64,000 nucleotides of DNA from Aeromonas diversa CDC 2478-85 (GTDB lineage: Bacteria; Pseudomonadota; Gammaproteobacteria; Enterobacterales; Aeromonadaceae), in assembly GCF_000819805.1 (NCBI RefSeq), contig NZ_CDCE01000029.1:64833-128832 (forward strand), written 5' to 3'. Position numbers and translations under genes: made by a program. Of the stretch, positions 37,255 through 48,685 are shown one piece after another (positions within the stretch are counted from its first letter, which is position 1; each line of letters begins with the position of its first letter). The notes below the pieces were generated by a model. The model was not told the DNA's origin, did no database searches, and worked only from the letters and a program-made list of their open reading frames with translations.

Positions 37255-37566
37255 ATGCAGTTACAAGCCCTTATAGAGAAGAAGCTGCGTGAGGCGCTCA
37301 CCCCGAGCCACCTCGAAGTGATTAACGAGAGTCACATGCATCGTACCGAGCCGGGGGCCGAGAGCCATTTCAAGGTGATCGTCGTGAGCGAATGCTTTGC
37401 ATCGGAGCGGTTGTTGGCACGTCATCGCAGGGTCAATGGTCTGCTGGCCGAGGAGCTGGCCGGTGGCCTGCATGCGTTGGCCCTGCATACCTACACGCCG
37501 GCCGAATGGCTGGGTCGAGGTGAGGCGCCACGGACCCCCTCTTGCGTGGGAAAACCCGGTCTGTGA
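37255..37566 (+). CDS. bolA: BolA-family regulator
   Basis: 103 residues. It is a class II KH-like fold with the INESHMHRTEPGAESHFKVIVVS core and the RHRRVNGLL helix of BolA proteins. In E. coli BolA links morphology and stress, and with glutaredoxins binds Fe-S clusters. The start at 37255 follows GGAG. The C-terminus (GRGEAPRTPSCVGKPGL) is likely disordered. Confidence 0.94.
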   Translation: MQLQALIEKKLREALTPSHLEVINESHMHRTEPGAESHFKVIVVSECFASERLLARHRRVNGLLAEELAGGLHALALHTYTPAEWLGRGEAPRTPSCVGKPGL

Positions 37567-37947
37567 GCGAACAGAGACATCAAGGGCGGCGTGCCTTGCC
37601 GCCACTGCGGGTCTGTCGTGCGCAATCTATTCATTAAATTTTCTTGACCATGACAGGCATCGAATCACTTTATCCCTTTATGGGTATAAGTGGTTTATCT
37701 CCTTGTCTTGTCTGAAAAGTCACGCTGGATCATCTATCACAGTTTGTGGGGAGATTTTTGTGATGTTGCGTGAATTTTCCTGTTTTGACATGGCGGGGAG
37801 AATCACCGTGATGATAAACTTAGGCGCTTTTTTTGAATTTCCATGGATGTGGTCACTCAAGACCACATCCCGGAGAGTCAATCCGCGGTCGGGAGCCTCT
37901 CCCGGCACTTACCAACCTGTCTTCCCGTAACGGTAGTGCAAGTGAGT
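37567..37947. other. 381-bp non-coding leader of the nqr operon
   Basis: AT-rich first half with a TTGACA at about 37781 followed by TGATAA-like bases; the -10 is uncertain. In the second half are two hairpins: 37845-37870, a perfect 10-bp stem GGATGTGGTC/GACCACATCC with loop ACTCAA, and 37890-37904, CGGGAG/CTCCCG. Neither has a T run. No gene is visible. Confidence 0.65.
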
Positions 37948-39288
37948 ATGATTACAATTAAAAAAGGACTGGACATCCCCGTGCTGGGTGCGCCAGAGCA
38001 AGTAATCTACGATGGCCCCGCCATCACCCGTGTCGCTACACTCGGCGAGGAGTATGTGGGGATGCGTCCCACCATGACCGTCAAGGTCGGGGATCGCGTC
38101 AAGAAGGGTCAGGTTCTTTTTGAAGACAAGAAGAATCCTGGCGTGAAATTCACAGCCCCTGCCGCCGGTGTCGTTGCCGAGATTAATCGTGGTGACAAAC
38201 GTGTTCTGCAATCCGTCGTGATCGATATCGACGGTGACGAGCAGATCACCTTTGCCGCCTTCTCTTCTGCCGAGCTGGCTCAACTCGATCGCGCCAAGGT
38301 CCAAGAGACCTTGGTGGAATCCGGTCAGTGGGTCGCCCTGCGTACTCGCCCCTTCAGCAAGGTGCCCGCCGTTGGCAGCACCCCGCGCGCCATTTTCGTC
38401 ACCGCCATGGATACCAATCCGCTGGCTGCCAGTGCCGAACTGATCATTCGCGAGCAGGCTCAGGCCTTCACCGATGGTCTGGCCGTGCTGAGCCGTCTGA
38501 CCGATGGCAAGGTGTATGTGTGCAAGGCCGAGGGTAGCCTGCCTCAGTCCTCCCTGCCGCAGGTGCAGGAAGAGGTCTTCGTTGGCCCGCACCCCGCAGG
38601 TCTGCCCGGCACCCACATCCACTTCCTGGACTCTGCCAGCGCTCACAAGATCGTGTGGCACATCAACTACCAGGACGTGATCGCCTACGGCAAGCTGTTC
38701 ACTACCGGCGAGATCTGCACCGACAAGGTGGTCTCTCTGGCCGGTCCGAACGTGCTCAAGCCGCGTCTGCTGCGTACCCGCGTGGGCGCCAGCCTGGCCC
38801 AGCTGACCGACAATGAGCTGCGTGCCGACGAAAACCGCATCATCTCCGGCTCTATCCTGAGCGGTGTGCACGCCAAGGGCGAAGTCGCCTACCTCGGGCG
38901 CTACCACAACCAGGTCAGCGTGCTGGGCGAAGGGCGTGAGAAGGAGTTCCTCGGCTGGGCCAACCCCAGTGCCGATAAGTACACCATCACTCGCACCACC
39001 TTGTCCCACCTCTTCAAGGGCAAGCTGTTCAACTTCACCACCACCACTAACGGTAGTGATCGCTCCATGGTGCCCATTGGCAACTATGAGCGAGTGATGC
39101 CTCTGGATGTCCTGCCGACCCTGCTGCTGCGCGATCTGATCGCCGGTGACACGGACAGCGCCCAGGCTCTCGGTTGCCTGGAGCTGGATGAGGAAGATCT
39201 GGCCCTGTGTACCTTCGTCTGCCCGGGCAAGACCGAATATGGTCCGATTCTGCGCCACTGCCTGACCAAGATCGAACAGGAAGGTTAA
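37948..39288 (+). CDS. nqrA: Na+-translocating NADH:quinone reductase subunit A
   Basis: 446 residues, the cytoplasmic subunit implicated in quinone binding. It starts [12 protein letters not shown] as in other NqrA. The ribosome site is weak (AAGTGAGT), unusual for the first gene of an abundant complex, and the leader is structured. It heads nqrABCDEF-apbE-nqrM. Confidence 0.97.
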   Translation: MITIKKGLDIPVLGAPEQVIYDGPAITRVATLGEEYVGMRPTMTVKVGDRVKKGQVLFEDKKNPGVKFTAPAAGVVAEINRGDKRVLQSVVIDIDGDEQITFAAFSSAELAQLDRAKVQETLVESGQWVALRTRPFSKVPAVGSTPRAIFVTAMDTNPLAASAELIIREQAQAFTDGLAVLSRLTDGKVYVCKAEGSLPQSSLPQVQEEVFVGPHPAGLPGTHIHFLDSASAHKIVWHINYQDVIAYGKLFTTGEICTDKVVSLAGPNVLKPRLLRTRVGASLAQLTDNELRADENRIISGSILSGVHAKGEVAYLGRYHNQVSVLGEGREKEFLGWANPSADKYTITRTTLSHLFKGKLFNFTTTTNGSDRSMVPIGNYERVMPLDVLPTLLLRDLIAGDTDSAQALGCLELDEEDLALCTFVCPGKTEYGPILRHCLTKIEQEG

Positions 39289-39291
39289 GCG

Positions 39292-40521
39292 ATGAGTTTT
39301 AAGCAACTTCTTGAAAAGATGGAACATCACTTCGAGCCGGGCGGAAAGTACGCTAAGTACTATGCCCTGTTCGAAGCGGCGTACACCCTTTTCTATACTC
39401 CGGGTTCTGTGACCCGCTCCGCCTCCCACGTCCGTGATGCGCTCGATCTGAAGCGCATGATGATCATGGTGTGGCTGGCCGTGTTCCCGGCCATGTTCTG
39501 GGGCATGTACAACGTCGGTAACCAGGCCATGAGCGCCGTCGCCCAACTGGGCAGCGTCGCCGGTCTCGATGGCTGGCAGTACACCCTGGCCTCCCTGCTG
39601 GGCGCCTCGCTGGATCCCGCCGTGGCGGGTATCGGCAGCAAGCTGCTGATCGGTGCCGCTCACTTCTTCCCGATCTATATCACCGTCTTCCTGGTCGGTG
39701 GTTTCTGGGAAGTGCTGTTTGCCATGGTACGCAAGCACGAGATCAACGAAGGCTTCTTCGTGACCTCGATCCTGTTCGCCCTGATCGTGCCGCCCGAGCT
39801 GCCGCTGTGGCAAGCTGCCCTGGGTATCACCTTCGGTGTGGTGCTGGCCAAGGAAGTGTTCGGTGGTACCGGCAAGAACTTCCTGAACCCGGCCCTGGCT
39901 GGTCGTGCCTTCCTGTTCTTCGCCTACCCGGCGCAGATCTCCGGTGATGCAGTCTGGGTTGCCGTGGACGGCTTCTCCGGCGCCACCGCCCTGAGCCAGT
40001 GGGCCCAGGGTGGCCAGAGTGCCCTCATCAACGCGGCAACCGGTCAGACCATCAGCTGGATGGACGCCTTCCTTGGCAACCTGCCGGGTTCCATCGGTGA
40101 GGTCTCCACCCTGATGATCCTGCTCGGCGGCGCCATGATCGTCTATATGCGCATCGCCTCCTGGCGCATCATCGCCGGCGTGATGATCGGCATGATCGCC
40201 ACCTCCCTGCTGTTCAACGTGGTTGGTTCCGACACCAATGCGATGTTCAGCATGCCGTGGCACTGGCATCTGGTGCTGGGCGGTTTCGCCTTCGGCATGA
40301 TGTTCATGGCTACCGATCCGGTCTCAGCCTCCTTCACCAACACCGGTAAGTGGTGGTATGGCGCCCTGATCGGCGTGATGGTGGTGCTGGTGCGCGTGGT
40401 CAACCCCGCGTTCCCGGAAGGCATGATGTTGGCCATTCTGTTCGCGAACCTGTTTGCCCCGCTGTTTGACCACTTCGTGGCACAGGCGAACATCAAGCGG
40501 AGGATCGCTCGTGGCGTTTAA
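39292..40521 (+). CDS. nqrB: Na+-NQR subunit B
   Basis: 409 residues with about ten membrane helices. The covalent-FMN threonine is Thr232 in GFSGATAL. The subunit carries the sodium path and riboflavin/FMN sites. It is 3 bp after nqrA and overlaps nqrC by 11 bp. Confidence 0.97.
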   Translation: MSFKQLLEKMEHHFEPGGKYAKYYALFEAAYTLFYTPGSVTRSASHVRDALDLKRMMIMVWLAVFPAMFWGMYNVGNQAMSAVAQLGSVAGLDGWQYTLASLLGASLDPAVAGIGSKLLIGAAHFFPIYITVFLVGGFWEVLFAMVRKHEINEGFFVTSILFALIVPPELPLWQAALGITFGVVLAKEVFGGTGKNFLNPALAGRAFLFFAYPAQISGDAVWVAVDGFSGATALSQWAQGGQSALINAATGQTISWMDAFLGNLPGSIGEVSTLMILLGGAMIVYMRIASWRIIAGVMIGMIATSLLFNVVGSDTNAMFSMPWHWHLVLGGFAFGMMFMATDPVSASFTNTGKWWYGALIGVMVVLVRVVNPAFPEGMMLAILFANLFAPLFDHFVAQANIKRRIARGV

Positions 40522-41284
40522 TAAAGATTCCACCATGGGCACTGTCAGCATCGTCGCTGGCCTGTGCCTGGTCTGCTCCATCGTCGTATCGGTGGCCGCG
40601 GTCGGCCTGCGCCCGGCGCAGCAAGCCAACAAGGCCCTCGACAAGCAGTCCAACATCCTGTCCGTCGCTGGCCTGGATGTGAGCAATGTGACCAAGACCT
40701 ATGGCGAGAAGATCGAGGCCCGCCTCGTCGATCTGGCAAGCGGTCAGTTCGTGGAAGGGGATGCCGACGGCTTCGACATGCTGGCCGCCGCCAAGGACCC
40801 GTCCAAGAACTTCCTGATCCCCGCCGACGCGGATCGTGCCGGTATCAAGCGCATCGCCAAAACCATGCCGGTGTTCCTCGCCAAGGGCGAAGACGGCAAG
40901 GTTGAGAGCGTGATCCTGCCGATCTACGGTCAGGGCCTGTGGTCCACCATGTACGCCTTCCTGGCGGTCGCGCCGGATGGCCAGACCATCAAGGGCATCA
41001 CCTACTATGACCAGGGTGAAACCCCGGGTCTGGGTGGCGAGATCGAGAATCCAGCCTGGCGCGAGCTGTTCGTCGGCAAGAAGCTGTTCGATGCCGATGG
41101 CAAGCCGGCCCTGCGTGTGATCAAGGGTCATGCGCCGGAAGGCTCCGAGCATGAGATCGACGGTCTCTCCGGCGCCACTCTGACCTCCAACGGCGTCCAG
41201 CACACCTTCGAGTTCTGGATGGGTTCCAATGGCTTTGGTCCGTTCCTGGCCAAGCTGCGTGCAGGAGAGCTCAACAATGGCTGA
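40511..41284 (+). CDS. nqrC: Na+-NQR subunit C
   Basis: 257 residues. One N-terminal membrane helix and a periplasmic domain with covalent FMN on Thr223 in DGLSGATLT. The start is a GTG at 40511 after GGAGGATC, within the end of nqrB; no ATG gives the normal N-terminus. It overlaps nqrD by 8 bp. Confidence 0.97.
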   Translation: MAFNKDSTMGTVSIVAGLCLVCSIVVSVAAVGLRPAQQANKALDKQSNILSVAGLDVSNVTKTYGEKIEARLVDLASGQFVEGDADGFDMLAAAKDPSKNFLIPADADRAGIKRIAKTMPVFLAKGEDGKVESVILPIYGQGLWSTMYAFLAVAPDGQTIKGITYYDQGETPGLGGEIENPAWRELFVGKKLFDADGKPALRVIKGHAPEGSEHEIDGLSGATLTSNGVQHTFEFWMGSNGFGPFLAKLRAGELNNG

Positions 41285-41909
41285 CAAGAGCGAAATGAAA
41301 AAGCTGCTGTTGACCCCGGTGCTCGGCAACAACCCCATCGCACTGCAGGTGCTGGGTGTCTGTTCCGCCCTGGCGGTTACCAGCCAGATGAAGACAGCGT
41401 TCGTGATGACCCTGGCCGTAACCGCGGTCACGGCCTTCTCTAACCTCTTTATCTCTCTGATCCGTAACCAGATCCCGAACAGCGTGCGGATCATCGCCCA
41501 GATGGCGATCATCGCCTCGCTGGTTATCGTGGTAGACCAGGTGCTGAAGGCTGTCGCCTATGACATCTCCAAGCAGCTCTCCGTGTTCGTCGGCCTCATC
41601 ATCACCAACTGTATCGTGATGGGGCGCGCCGAAGCCTATGCCATGAAGAGCGCCCCGCTGCCTTCCTTCCTGGACGGTATCGGTAACGGTCTGGGTTATG
41701 GCGCCGTGCTGCTGACCGTGGCCACCGTGCGCGAGATCCTGGGCTCCGGCTCCTGGTTCGGTATCGAGCTGCTGCCGCTGGTGAACAACGGTGGCTGGTA
41801 CGTGCCGAACGGCCTGCTGCTGCTGCCGCCGAGTGCCTTCTTCCTGATCGGCCTCATCATCTGGGCGGTCCGTACCAAGGACCCGAAGCAGGTGGAGGCG
41901 AAGGAGTAA
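41277..41909 (+). CDS. nqrD: Na+-NQR subunit D
   Basis: 210 residues, about six membrane helices, a pseudo-symmetric partner of NqrE in the membrane core. AGGAG precedes the ATG at 41277. Its ends show the family [11 protein letters not shown] and the charged tail. Confidence 0.97.
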   Translation: MADKSEMKKLLLTPVLGNNPIALQVLGVCSALAVTSQMKTAFVMTLAVTAVTAFSNLFISLIRNQIPNSVRIIAQMAIIASLVIVVDQVLKAVAYDISKQLSVFVGLIITNCIVMGRAEAYAMKSAPLPSFLDGIGNGLGYGAVLLTVATVREILGSGSWFGIELLPLVNNGGWYVPNGLLLLPPSAFFLIGLIIWAVRTKDPKQVEAKE

Positions 41910-41912
41910 GCG

Positions 41913-42509
41913 ATGGAACACTATATCAGTCTGTTAATTCGTTCGATCTTCATCGAGAACCTGGCGCTCTCCTTCTTCCTGGGGATGTGTACCTTCCTGG
42001 CGGTGTCCAAGAAGGTAAAAACTGCCCTCGGCCTCGGCATCGCCGTGACCGTGGTGCAGACCATCGCCGTACCGGCTAACAACCTCATCTTCAACTTCGT
42101 GTTGAAAGATGGGGCCCTGGTCGCCGGCCTGGATCTGAGCTTCCTGAGCTTCATCACCTTCATCGGTGTGATTGCTGCTCTGGTACAGATCCTGGAGATG
42201 GCCCTGGACAAGTACTTCCCGGCCCTCTACAACGCCCTCGGCATCTTCCTGCCGCTCATCACCGTGAACTGCGCTATCTTCGGTGGCGTCTCCTTCATGG
42301 TGCAGCGCGACTACAACTTCGCCGAATCCGTCGTCTATGGCGTCGGTTCCGGTGCGGGTTGGATGCTGGCTATCGTGGCCATGGCGGGTATCCGCGAGAA
42401 GATGAAGTACTCCGATGTACCGGACGGCCTGCGCGGTCTGGGCATCACCTTCATCACCGCCGGCCTGATGGCGCTGGGCTTCATGTCCTTCTCTGGTATT
42501 TCCCTGTAA
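41913..42509 (+). CDS. nqrE: Na+-NQR subunit E
   Basis: 198 residues, about six membrane helices, starting [22 protein letters not shown]. With NqrD it binds an Fe-S centre between conserved cysteines (one is in GMCTFLAV, another in VNCAIFGG) that relays electrons across the membrane. Confidence 0.97.
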   Translation: MEHYISLLIRSIFIENLALSFFLGMCTFLAVSKKVKTALGLGIAVTVVQTIAVPANNLIFNFVLKDGALVAGLDLSFLSFITFIGVIAALVQILEMALDKYFPALYNALGIFLPLITVNCAIFGGVSFMVQRDYNFAESVVYGVGSGAGWMLAIVAMAGIREKMKYSDVPDGLRGLGITFITAGLMALGFMSFSGISL

Positions 42510-42526
42510 TCGGAAAGGAAATATAG

Positions 42527-43750
42527 ATGGAAATTATTTTGGGTGTGGTCATGTTCACCGTGATCCTGCTGGCGCTGGTGGCAGTCATACTGTTCGCCAA
42601 GTCCAAGCTGGTGACCGCCGGTGACGTGACAATCTTGATCAATGATGACGCGGGCAAGGCGGTGAAAACCCCGGCCGGCGGCAAGCTGCTCGGCGCCTTG
42701 GCCGGCAGCGGTATCTTCGTCTCCTCCGCGTGCGGCGGCGGCGGCTCCTGCGGCCAGTGCCGCGTCCGCGTCAAGTCCGGCGGCGGTGACATCCTGCCGA
42801 CCGAGCTGGATCACATCAGCAAGCGTGAGGCCCGTCACGGCGAGCGTCTGGCTTGCCAGGTGACCGTGCGTCAGGACATGGATATCGAGCTGCCGGAAGA
42901 GATCTTCGGCGTGAAGAAGTGGGAATGTACCGTCATCTCCAATGACAACAAGGCCACCTTCATCAAGGAGCTCAAACTGCAGATCCCCGATGGCGAGAGC
43001 GTGCCGTTCCGCGCCGGTGGTTATATCCAGATCGAGGCGCCGGCTCACAAGGTGGAGTACAAGAACTTCGACATCCCCGAGATGTATCGTGGTGACTGGG
43101 ATCGCTTCAAGCTGTTCGATCTGGTATCGACCGTCAACGAGCCGATCATCCGTGCCTACTCCATGGCCAACTATCCGGAAGAGTTCGGCATCATCATGCT
43201 GAACGTGCGGATCGCGACCCCGCCGCCCAGCAATATGCAGCTGCCGCCGGGCCAGATGTCCTCCTTCATCTTCAACCTGAAGGCCGGAGACAAGGTGACC
43301 ATTTCCGGTCCGTTTGGTGAGTTCTTTGCCAAACAGACCGACAACGAGATGGTGTTCATCGGTGGTGGTGCAGGTATGGCGCCGATGCGTTCCCATATCT
43401 TCGACCAGCTGCGTCGACTGAAGTCCAAGCGCAAGATGAGCTTCTGGTACGGTGCCCGCTCCAAGCGCGAAATGTTCTATGTGGAAGATTTCGACATGCT
43501 GCAGGCGGAAAACGACAACTTCCAGTGGCATGTGGCGCTGTCGGATCCGCAGCCGGAAGACAACTGGACCGGCTACACCGGCTTCATCCACAACGTGCTC
43601 TATGAGAACTACCTCAAGAACCACGATGCACCGGAAGACTGCGAGTTCTACATGTGCGGTCCTCCCGTGATGAACGCCGCCGTCATCAACATGCTCAAGA
43701 GCCTGGGCGTGGAAGACGAGAACATCCTGCTCGACGACTTCGGTGGCTAA
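42527..43750 (+). CDS. nqrF: Na+-NQR subunit F
   Basis: 407 residues. An N-terminal helix is followed by a ferredoxin-type 2Fe-2S domain ([12 protein letters not shown], then a distal Cys in LACQ), an FAD domain with RAYSMANYP, and an NADH domain with [12 protein letters not shown] and MCGPPVM. It is the NADH entry point of the complex. Confidence 0.97.
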   Translation: MEIILGVVMFTVILLALVAVILFAKSKLVTAGDVTILINDDAGKAVKTPAGGKLLGALAGSGIFVSSACGGGGSCGQCRVRVKSGGGDILPTELDHISKREARHGERLACQVTVRQDMDIELPEEIFGVKKWECTVISNDNKATFIKELKLQIPDGESVPFRAGGYIQIEAPAHKVEYKNFDIPEMYRGDWDRFKLFDLVSTVNEPIIRAYSMANYPEEFGIIMLNVRIATPPPSNMQLPPGQMSSFIFNLKAGDKVTISGPFGEFFAKQTDNEMVFIGGGAGMAPMRSHIFDQLRRLKSKRKMSFWYGARSKREMFYVEDFDMLQAENDNFQWHVALSDPQPEDNWTGYTGFIHNVLYENYLKNHDAPEDCEFYMCGPPVMNAAVINMLKSLGVEDENILLDDFGG

Positions 43751-43753
43751 TCG

Positions 43754-44800
43754 ATGCGTTTTGCAGTAAAGACATGGCTGGCCCTCACCGGGCTGGCCTT
43801 TTTCTTGACTGGGTGCGGTCAGGAAAGCGTCAACGCCAAGCCGGAGATCCATATCACCGGCAGCACCATGGGAACCTATTATTCCATCAAGGTCGCCGAC
43901 CCGATTGGCCCAGCGCCCGAGGCCTTTCAGGCCGAGGTCGATGCGCTGCTCGAGCGTGTCAACGACCAGATGTCCACCTATCGTCCCGACTCCGAACTGT
44001 CGCGCTTCAACCAGAGCCGTGACAGCAAACCGATCGTGGTCTCTCGTGACACGGCTCGGGTTGTTGCCGAGTCGCTGCACCTGGGCCGCGAGACCCGAGG
44101 TGCATTGGATGTGACGGTCGGTCCTCTGGTCAACCTGTGGGGATTCGGCCCTGACAAGCGTCCGACCAAGGTCCCTACCGAAGAGTTGATCGCTCAGACC
44201 CGTCAGAAGACCGGTCTTGGCAACCTGCATGTGGTCACTTCGGTCGATGCCGATACCCTGCAAAAAGACATACCGGATCTCTACGTGGATCTCTCCTCCA
44301 TCGCCAAGGGGTTTGGCGTGGACAAGGTGGCCGAGTACATCGAGTCGTTGGGTTCGCGCAACTACCTGGTTGAGATCGGCGGTGAGCTGCGTATCAAGGG
44401 GCTCAATGGCAAGGGACATCCTTGGCGAGTGGCCATCGAGAAGCCGGTGGCCGGCAGCGCGGAAGGTTCGGTGCAGGAGGTGATCGTCGTTGGTGACAAC
44501 GGGGTGGCCACCTCGGGCGACTACCGCAACTACTATGAGCTCAATGGCCAGCGTTTCTCCCACACCATAGACCCGGCAACCGGTAAACCTATCACTCACC
44601 GTCTCGTCTCGGTGACCGTGGTGCATCCCTCCTGCATGACGGCGGATGGGCTGGCGACAGCCTTGACCGTGATGGGACCGGATAAGGGAATGGCCTATGC
44701 CAAGGAGAAGGGATTGGCTATCTTCATGGTCACCAAGACCGATGAGGGTTTCCGTGAGGAGTATTCGGATGCCTTCAAGCCCTATCTGGTGAGAAAGTGA
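43754..44800 (+). CDS. apbE: FAD:protein FMN transferase (ApbE)
   Basis: 348 residues. The lipobox LTGC marks a lipoprotein facing the periplasm. It transfers FMN from FAD to threonine in S-G-A-T motifs, here those of NqrB and NqrC encoded just upstream. Motifs GTYYSIKV, DLSSIAKGFGVDKV and HTIDPATGKP are family hallmarks. It is 3 bp after nqrF. Confidence 0.96.
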   Translation: MRFAVKTWLALTGLAFFLTGCGQESVNAKPEIHITGSTMGTYYSIKVADPIGPAPEAFQAEVDALLERVNDQMSTYRPDSELSRFNQSRDSKPIVVSRDTARVVAESLHLGRETRGALDVTVGPLVNLWGFGPDKRPTKVPTEELIAQTRQKTGLGNLHVVTSVDADTLQKDIPDLYVDLSSIAKGFGVDKVAEYIESLGSRNYLVEIGGELRIKGLNGKGHPWRVAIEKPVAGSAEGSVQEVIVVGDNGVATSGDYRNYYELNGQRFSHTIDPATGKPITHRLVSVTVVHPSCMTADGLATALTVMGPDKGMAYAKEKGLAIFMVTKTDEGFREEYSDAFKPYLVRK

Positions 44801-44801
44801 T

Positions 44802-45026
44802 ATGCAAATCTTTCTGATAACCTTTGCCGTCTTCTTGCTGTTTGTCGCGGCCATGGCCATCGGCTACATCATCAAGAAGAAGACCATCTCCGGCTCCTGC
44901 GGTGGGCTGGGTGCCATCGGCATCGAGAAGGAGTGCGACTGTCCCGAGCCGTGCGACAATCGCAAGAAGAAGATGGCCGCCGAAGAGGCGCGCCGCAAGA
45001 TGCTGGAAGAGAATCGCATCATCTAG
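44802..45026 (+). CDS. nqrM: Na+-NQR maturation protein NqrM
   Basis: 74 residues (DUF539). One membrane helix (about 3-23) is followed by a cysteine cluster: GSCGGLG, then ECDCPEPCDN. NqrM is required to insert the Fe-S centre between NqrD and NqrE. It starts one base after the apbE stop and closes the operon. Confidence 0.95.
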   Translation: MQIFLITFAVFLLFVAAMAIGYIIKKKTISGSCGGLGAIGIEKECDCPEPCDNRKKKMAAEEARRKMLEENRII

Positions 45027-45036
45027 CCGTTACAGC

Positions 45037-45066
45037 AGCGGGGCCATCGGCCCCGCTCTGTTTTTC
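45037..45066 (+). terminator. Intrinsic terminator of the nqr operon
   Basis: Stem AGCGGGGCC/GGCCCCGCT with an ATC loop, then CTG and five T. Its end touches the stop codon of the convergent small gene. Confidence 0.88.
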
Positions 45067-45274
45067 AGTAGTCATACTGGCGACACTGTTTTTTCCGAAA
45101 TTCATGTTTCCAGCGTGCCAACTCTTCCCGTGTTCCCAGCACGTCCCCCTTCTCGATCGCGCTCTCCAGCACCTCGATGCGATCATGGAGCCACTGACAC
45201 TCCGCCGTGGGATTATTCTTGGCGGCCAGGGGCATGACCAGCATCAACATCAACCAGCCCGCATGTGCGTCCAT
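45065..45274 (-). CDS. Small exported protein of unknown function
   Basis: 69 residues. An excellent GAGGAGG lies six bases before the ATG at 45274, which favours translation. A hydrophobic N-terminus (about 7-20) suggests a signal peptide or anchor; the rest is a charged helix bounded by cysteines (ECQWLHDRIEV and KKQCRQ). I do not recognise the family. It lies between nqrM (convergent) and dinB (divergent). Confidence 0.7.
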   Translation of the reverse strand: MDAHAGWLMLMLVMPLAAKNNPTAECQWLHDRIEVLESAIEKGDVLGTREELARWKHEFRKKQCRQYDY

Positions 45275-45331
45275 CTGTACCTCCTCTGCAAATGGCTTAC
45301 ATAGGAATAGACGCATCCTCTCCTGGCAAGG

Positions 45332-45376
45332 CTGTCAGAAAGCACAGGTGAGCCTGTATACTGTGGTTTTATCCAG
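45332..45376. promoter_or_regulatory. Two LexA-box-like sites upstream of dinB
   Basis: CTGTCAGAAAGCACAG (45332-45347) has the exact CTGT-N8-ACAG half-sites. CTGTGGTTTTATCCAG (45361-45376) has CTGT-N8-CCAG, the same departure I recall in the E. coli dinB box. They lie 53-97 bp before the dinB start, between dinB and the divergent small gene. Confidence 0.55.
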
Positions 45377-45428
45377 TGATGGCGGCGGGGCTGCACGCTC
45401 GGGGCGCAATGATGAAGAAGGGGGCTGG

Positions 45429-46481
45429 ATGGGGCGGAAGATTATCCATATCGACATGGATTGTTTCTATGCTGCGGTCGAGATGCGCGACAATCCCGCC
45501 CTGCGGGAAGTCCCCATCGCTATCGGTGGCAGCGTGGATCATCGCGGCGTCATCTCAACGTGTAACTATGTGGCGCGCCGCTTTGGCGTTCGATCGGCCA
45601 TGCCGACGGCCGTCGCCCGCCGTCTCTGTCCACCCTTGGTACTGCTGCCCGGCCGGTTGCCCTATTACAAAGAGGTCTCCCGGCAGCTGCATCACATCTT
45701 TGCGCGTTATACCCAGCTAATCGAGCCGCTCTCTCTGGATGAGGCCTATCTGGACGTGACCGAATGCTCCCGGCTGGGGGGCTCGGCGACCCGGATCGCC
45801 GCCGAGATTCGCGAGACCATTCGCCTTGAGCTGGGCCTGACAGCCTCTGCTGGCGTCGCCCCTAACAAGTTTCTCGCCAAGGTGGCCTCGGAGCGTAACA
45901 AGCCCGATGGCCAGTTTGTCATCGCCCCCCATCAGGTGGATGAGTTTGTGCGCCAGCTGCCCCTCGCCCAGATCCCCGGCGTGGGTCGCAAGAGCGCCGA
46001 GCGGATGGCCGCCCTCGGTTTTATCACCTGCGACGATCTGCGCGGCCTCACTTCGGAGGAGGGGAAGGCGCTCTGGGGTAAACAGGGTGAGGCCCTGCTG
46101 GAGCGTGCCTGGGGAGTGGATGAGCGACCTGTGACCGTGAGTCGTGAGCGCAAGAGCGTGGGGGTTGAGACTACGCTGGATGAGGACTTGTCCCCTCGAG
46201 AGGGGCCTGTCCTCGCCTGTCTGGAGGGGCTCTGGCCTGAACTGCTGGGACGCCTGGCGCGGCATCAGGGGGGGCGTCCGGTACGGGGAATGGGGATCAA
46301 GCTCAAGTTTGCCGATTTTCAGCAGACCACCGTCTATCGCAGCTGTGACAAACCCGATGTCGGGTTGTTGCCGACCCTGCTGCGAGAAGGGCTGCAACGG
46401 GCACGTGGTCGCGGGATCCGGTTGGTGGGGGTCGTGGTCGGAGTTGGGGATTCGTCTGAGCAGCTTCCTCTTGATTTATAA
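45429..46481 (+). CDS. dinB: DNA polymerase IV
   Basis: 350 residues, Y-family translesion polymerase. The catalytic acidic residues are in [12 protein letters not shown] and SLDEAYLD, with the helix-hairpin-helix [12 protein letters not shown]. It lacks a C-terminal QADLGL-type clamp motif, but ends in QLPLDL, a plausible beta-clamp peptide. The ATG at 45429 gives the standard [11 protein letters not shown]. LexA-like sites upstream suggest SOS control. Confidence 0.96.
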   Translation: MGRKIIHIDMDCFYAAVEMRDNPALREVPIAIGGSVDHRGVISTCNYVARRFGVRSAMPTAVARRLCPPLVLLPGRLPYYKEVSRQLHHIFARYTQLIEPLSLDEAYLDVTECSRLGGSATRIAAEIRETIRLELGLTASAGVAPNKFLAKVASERNKPDGQFVIAPHQVDEFVRQLPLAQIPGVGRKSAERMAALGFITCDDLRGLTSEEGKALWGKQGEALLERAWGVDERPVTVSRERKSVGVETTLDEDLSPREGPVLACLEGLWPELLGRLARHQGGRPVRGMGIKLKFADFQQTTVYRSCDKPDVGLLPTLLREGLQRARGRGIRLVGVVVGVGDSSEQLPLDL

Positions 46482-46549
46482 ATATATTATTAAGTTCTGA
46501 TGCATCCTCGCCGATAGTATTTTGTATTGCATCCAACAAGGCTGTTTCC

Positions 46550-48685
46550 ATGAACGCTCTCTCGGTCCAGTGGCGCATCACCCTTTCTGCCGGTGTTTGC
46601 TTGCTCCTGCTCTCGGTTTCCCTTATCAGCTTCTCTCTGTATCAGGGTGACGCGCTCAAATCGCGCATCGATGCCCGTATGGCAGAGAGTGCGCGTACTG
46701 CCGCTCAGGACGTGATGCAGTCTCAGGGCGTGGCACAGTCCGCCAGGGTGACCGCCTACCTGGATGAGTCTTTCTATCGAGCCTCCCTGTTGGCGCAGGG
46801 GATCCTCTTTCAGCGCAAGAATGCCCAGGACAATTTCATGCATTCTGAGGCGCTGCGCGGAGCCCTCAACCAGCTATTGCATGAGTCTCTGACAGCGGCG
46901 CCTAACTTGCTCGGTGTCTATGGGGTGTTTGAACCCGATGCCCTCGACGCAGAGGACGCCAACTATGTGGGATCCAGCGCGTTGGGCTCCAATGAGAAGG
47001 GGCGTTTTTCCGTCTATTGGGCCCGTGGCAAGGAGGGGATAGTCGCCGAGCCCATGAGCGAAGAAGATCTCGCCGATGTGAAGCTGGACGAGAACGGCAT
47101 CCCGGTCAATTACTGGTACAGCTGTAGTCTGAAGAGTGGGCGCAACTGCCTGCTCGAGCCTTATTTAGACGAGGTAGAGGGACAGAATCGTCTGATGACC
47201 TCGGTCACCGCTCCTCTCATCGATGAGGGTAAGGTGATCGGCATGGTCGGTGTTGATCTGGCGCTCGATCGTCTGCAGCAAGTAGTACAAAGCATGGATG
47301 ATGCTCTCTATGGCGGTAGCGGTGATGTGATGTTGCTGAGCCAGGGCGGCATAGTCGCAGGCCAAAGCGGCTTCGAGGTTTCTGTCGGCAAGCCGGTGGG
47401 CCAGGATGCGTTGGGCAATCAGCTCAGGGGCTGGCTCAAGGAGGGGAAGGCGCTCTCCCGCTGGAGTGAAGATGGCGCCTGGCTGCAGAGCTTCACGCCG
47501 ATCCGGGTTGCCGATACGGGGCACACATGGGGGGTCTATATTCAGCTGCCTCGCGCCGTGGTGCTGGAGGGGGCGGATCGCCTCAGTACCGAGCTGGCCG
47601 AGCACGCCTCGCGCAGCGGTTGGATGCAGATCCAGATCGGGGCCTTTATCACCCTGTTGGCGCTCGGCGCCATCACTCTGCTGGCGCGTCAGGTGGTGGC
47701 TCCCATCCGGGCCGTGGTCGGTCGACTGCGTGATATCGCCAGTGGTGAGGGGGATCTCACCCAACGGCTGCAGATAGCCAGACAGGATGAGCTCGGGGAG
47801 CTGGCGCGTTGGTTCAATCTGTTCCTCGACAAGCTGCAGGGCACCGTCTCTCAGGTGGTGGATACGGTGGTGGACACCCGGGAGACGGCCAGCCAGGCTG
47901 CGGCGGTAGCCGAGCGCACCCGTGACAGTCTGCAGGCTCAGTTCAAAGAGGTGGAGATGGTGGCCGCCGCGTTTGAAGAGATGAATGCCAGTGCCGCCGA
48001 GGTGGCTGGCAGTGCCAATAGCGCGGTGGCCTCGGCCAAGGGTGCAGAGCAGATGGCCCGCCAGGGCCGGCAGACGGTCCATGAGAGCCAGCGCGCCATG
48101 GAAGAGCTGATGCAGGTGATCGAGGCAGCCCGCCCTATGGCTGAGCGGCTGTCTGACGAGAGCGACAATATCGGCAATATCCTCGAGGTGATCCAGGCGA
48201 TCGCCGAACAGACCAACCTGCTGGCACTCAACGCCGCCATCGAGGCGGCCCGGGCCGGTGAACAGGGGCGGGGTTTTGCCGTGGTGGCGGACGAGGTGCG
48301 TAGCCTGGCAGGCAGGACCCAGGACTCTGTGGTCCAGATCCGTGAACTCATCGAGCAGTTGCAGGGAGGGACGAGCGGTGTGGTGGAGGCCATCGTCGAA
48401 GGCCATGCCAGGGCCGGGCGTACCCGGGAGCGGGTTGAGGCTTCGGTCGCCATGCTGGAGCAGATCCTCGAGGCCGTGGGCTCGATTGAGCAGATGAACG
48501 ATCTCATCTCACGCGCCGCCGGTCAGCAGAGCGAGGTGATTCACTCCCTCAATCAAAATGTGGCGACCATACGGGATGTGAGCCAGAGCATCAGCCAGGA
48601 GGCGGTCACCTCAGCCAGCATTGGCCGGGAGATGTTCACCCTGGCCGATCGCCAGCAGGCCCTGATGGGGCAGTTCAAGGTGTGA
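46550..48685 (+). CDS. Methyl-accepting chemotaxis protein
   Basis: 711 residues. TM1 (about 9-29), a large periplasmic dCACHE-type sensor (about 40-350), TM2 (about 363-385), HAMP, then a cytoplasmic coiled coil with the conserved tip [20 protein letters not shown]. The ligand is unknown; dCACHE domains often bind amino acids or amines. The last residues lack a CheR/CheB-tethering pentapeptide. It is a single gene. Confidence 0.94.
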   Translation: MNALSVQWRITLSAGVCLLLLSVSLISFSLYQGDALKSRIDARMAESARTAAQDVMQSQGVAQSARVTAYLDESFYRASLLAQGILFQRKNAQDNFMHSEALRGALNQLLHESLTAAPNLLGVYGVFEPDALDAEDANYVGSSALGSNEKGRFSVYWARGKEGIVAEPMSEEDLADVKLDENGIPVNYWYSCSLKSGRNCLLEPYLDEVEGQNRLMTSVTAPLIDEGKVIGMVGVDLALDRLQQVVQSMDDALYGGSGDVMLLSQGGIVAGQSGFEVSVGKPVGQDALGNQLRGWLKEGKALSRWSEDGAWLQSFTPIRVADTGHTWGVYIQLPRAVVLEGADRLSTELAEHASRSGWMQIQIGAFITLLALGAITLLARQVVAPIRAVVGRLRDIASGEGDLTQRLQIARQDELGELARWFNLFLDKLQGTVSQVVDTVVDTRETASQAAAVAERTRDSLQAQFKEVEMVAAAFEEMNASAAEVAGSANSAVASAKGAEQMARQGRQTVHESQRAMEELMQVIEAARPMAERLSDESDNIGNILEVIQAIAEQTNLLALNAAIEAARAGEQGRGFAVVADEVRSLAGRTQDSVVQIRELIEQLQGGTSGVVEAIVEGHARAGRTRERVEASVAMLEQILEAVGSIEQMNDLISRAAGQQSEVIHSLNQNVATIRDVSQSISQEAVTSASIGREMFTLADRQQALMGQFKV

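Noticed and set aside
45354-45369. A third LexA-like site CTGTATACTGTGGTTT
   Set aside because: The right half-site is absent; it is only the AT-rich spacer between two better candidates.
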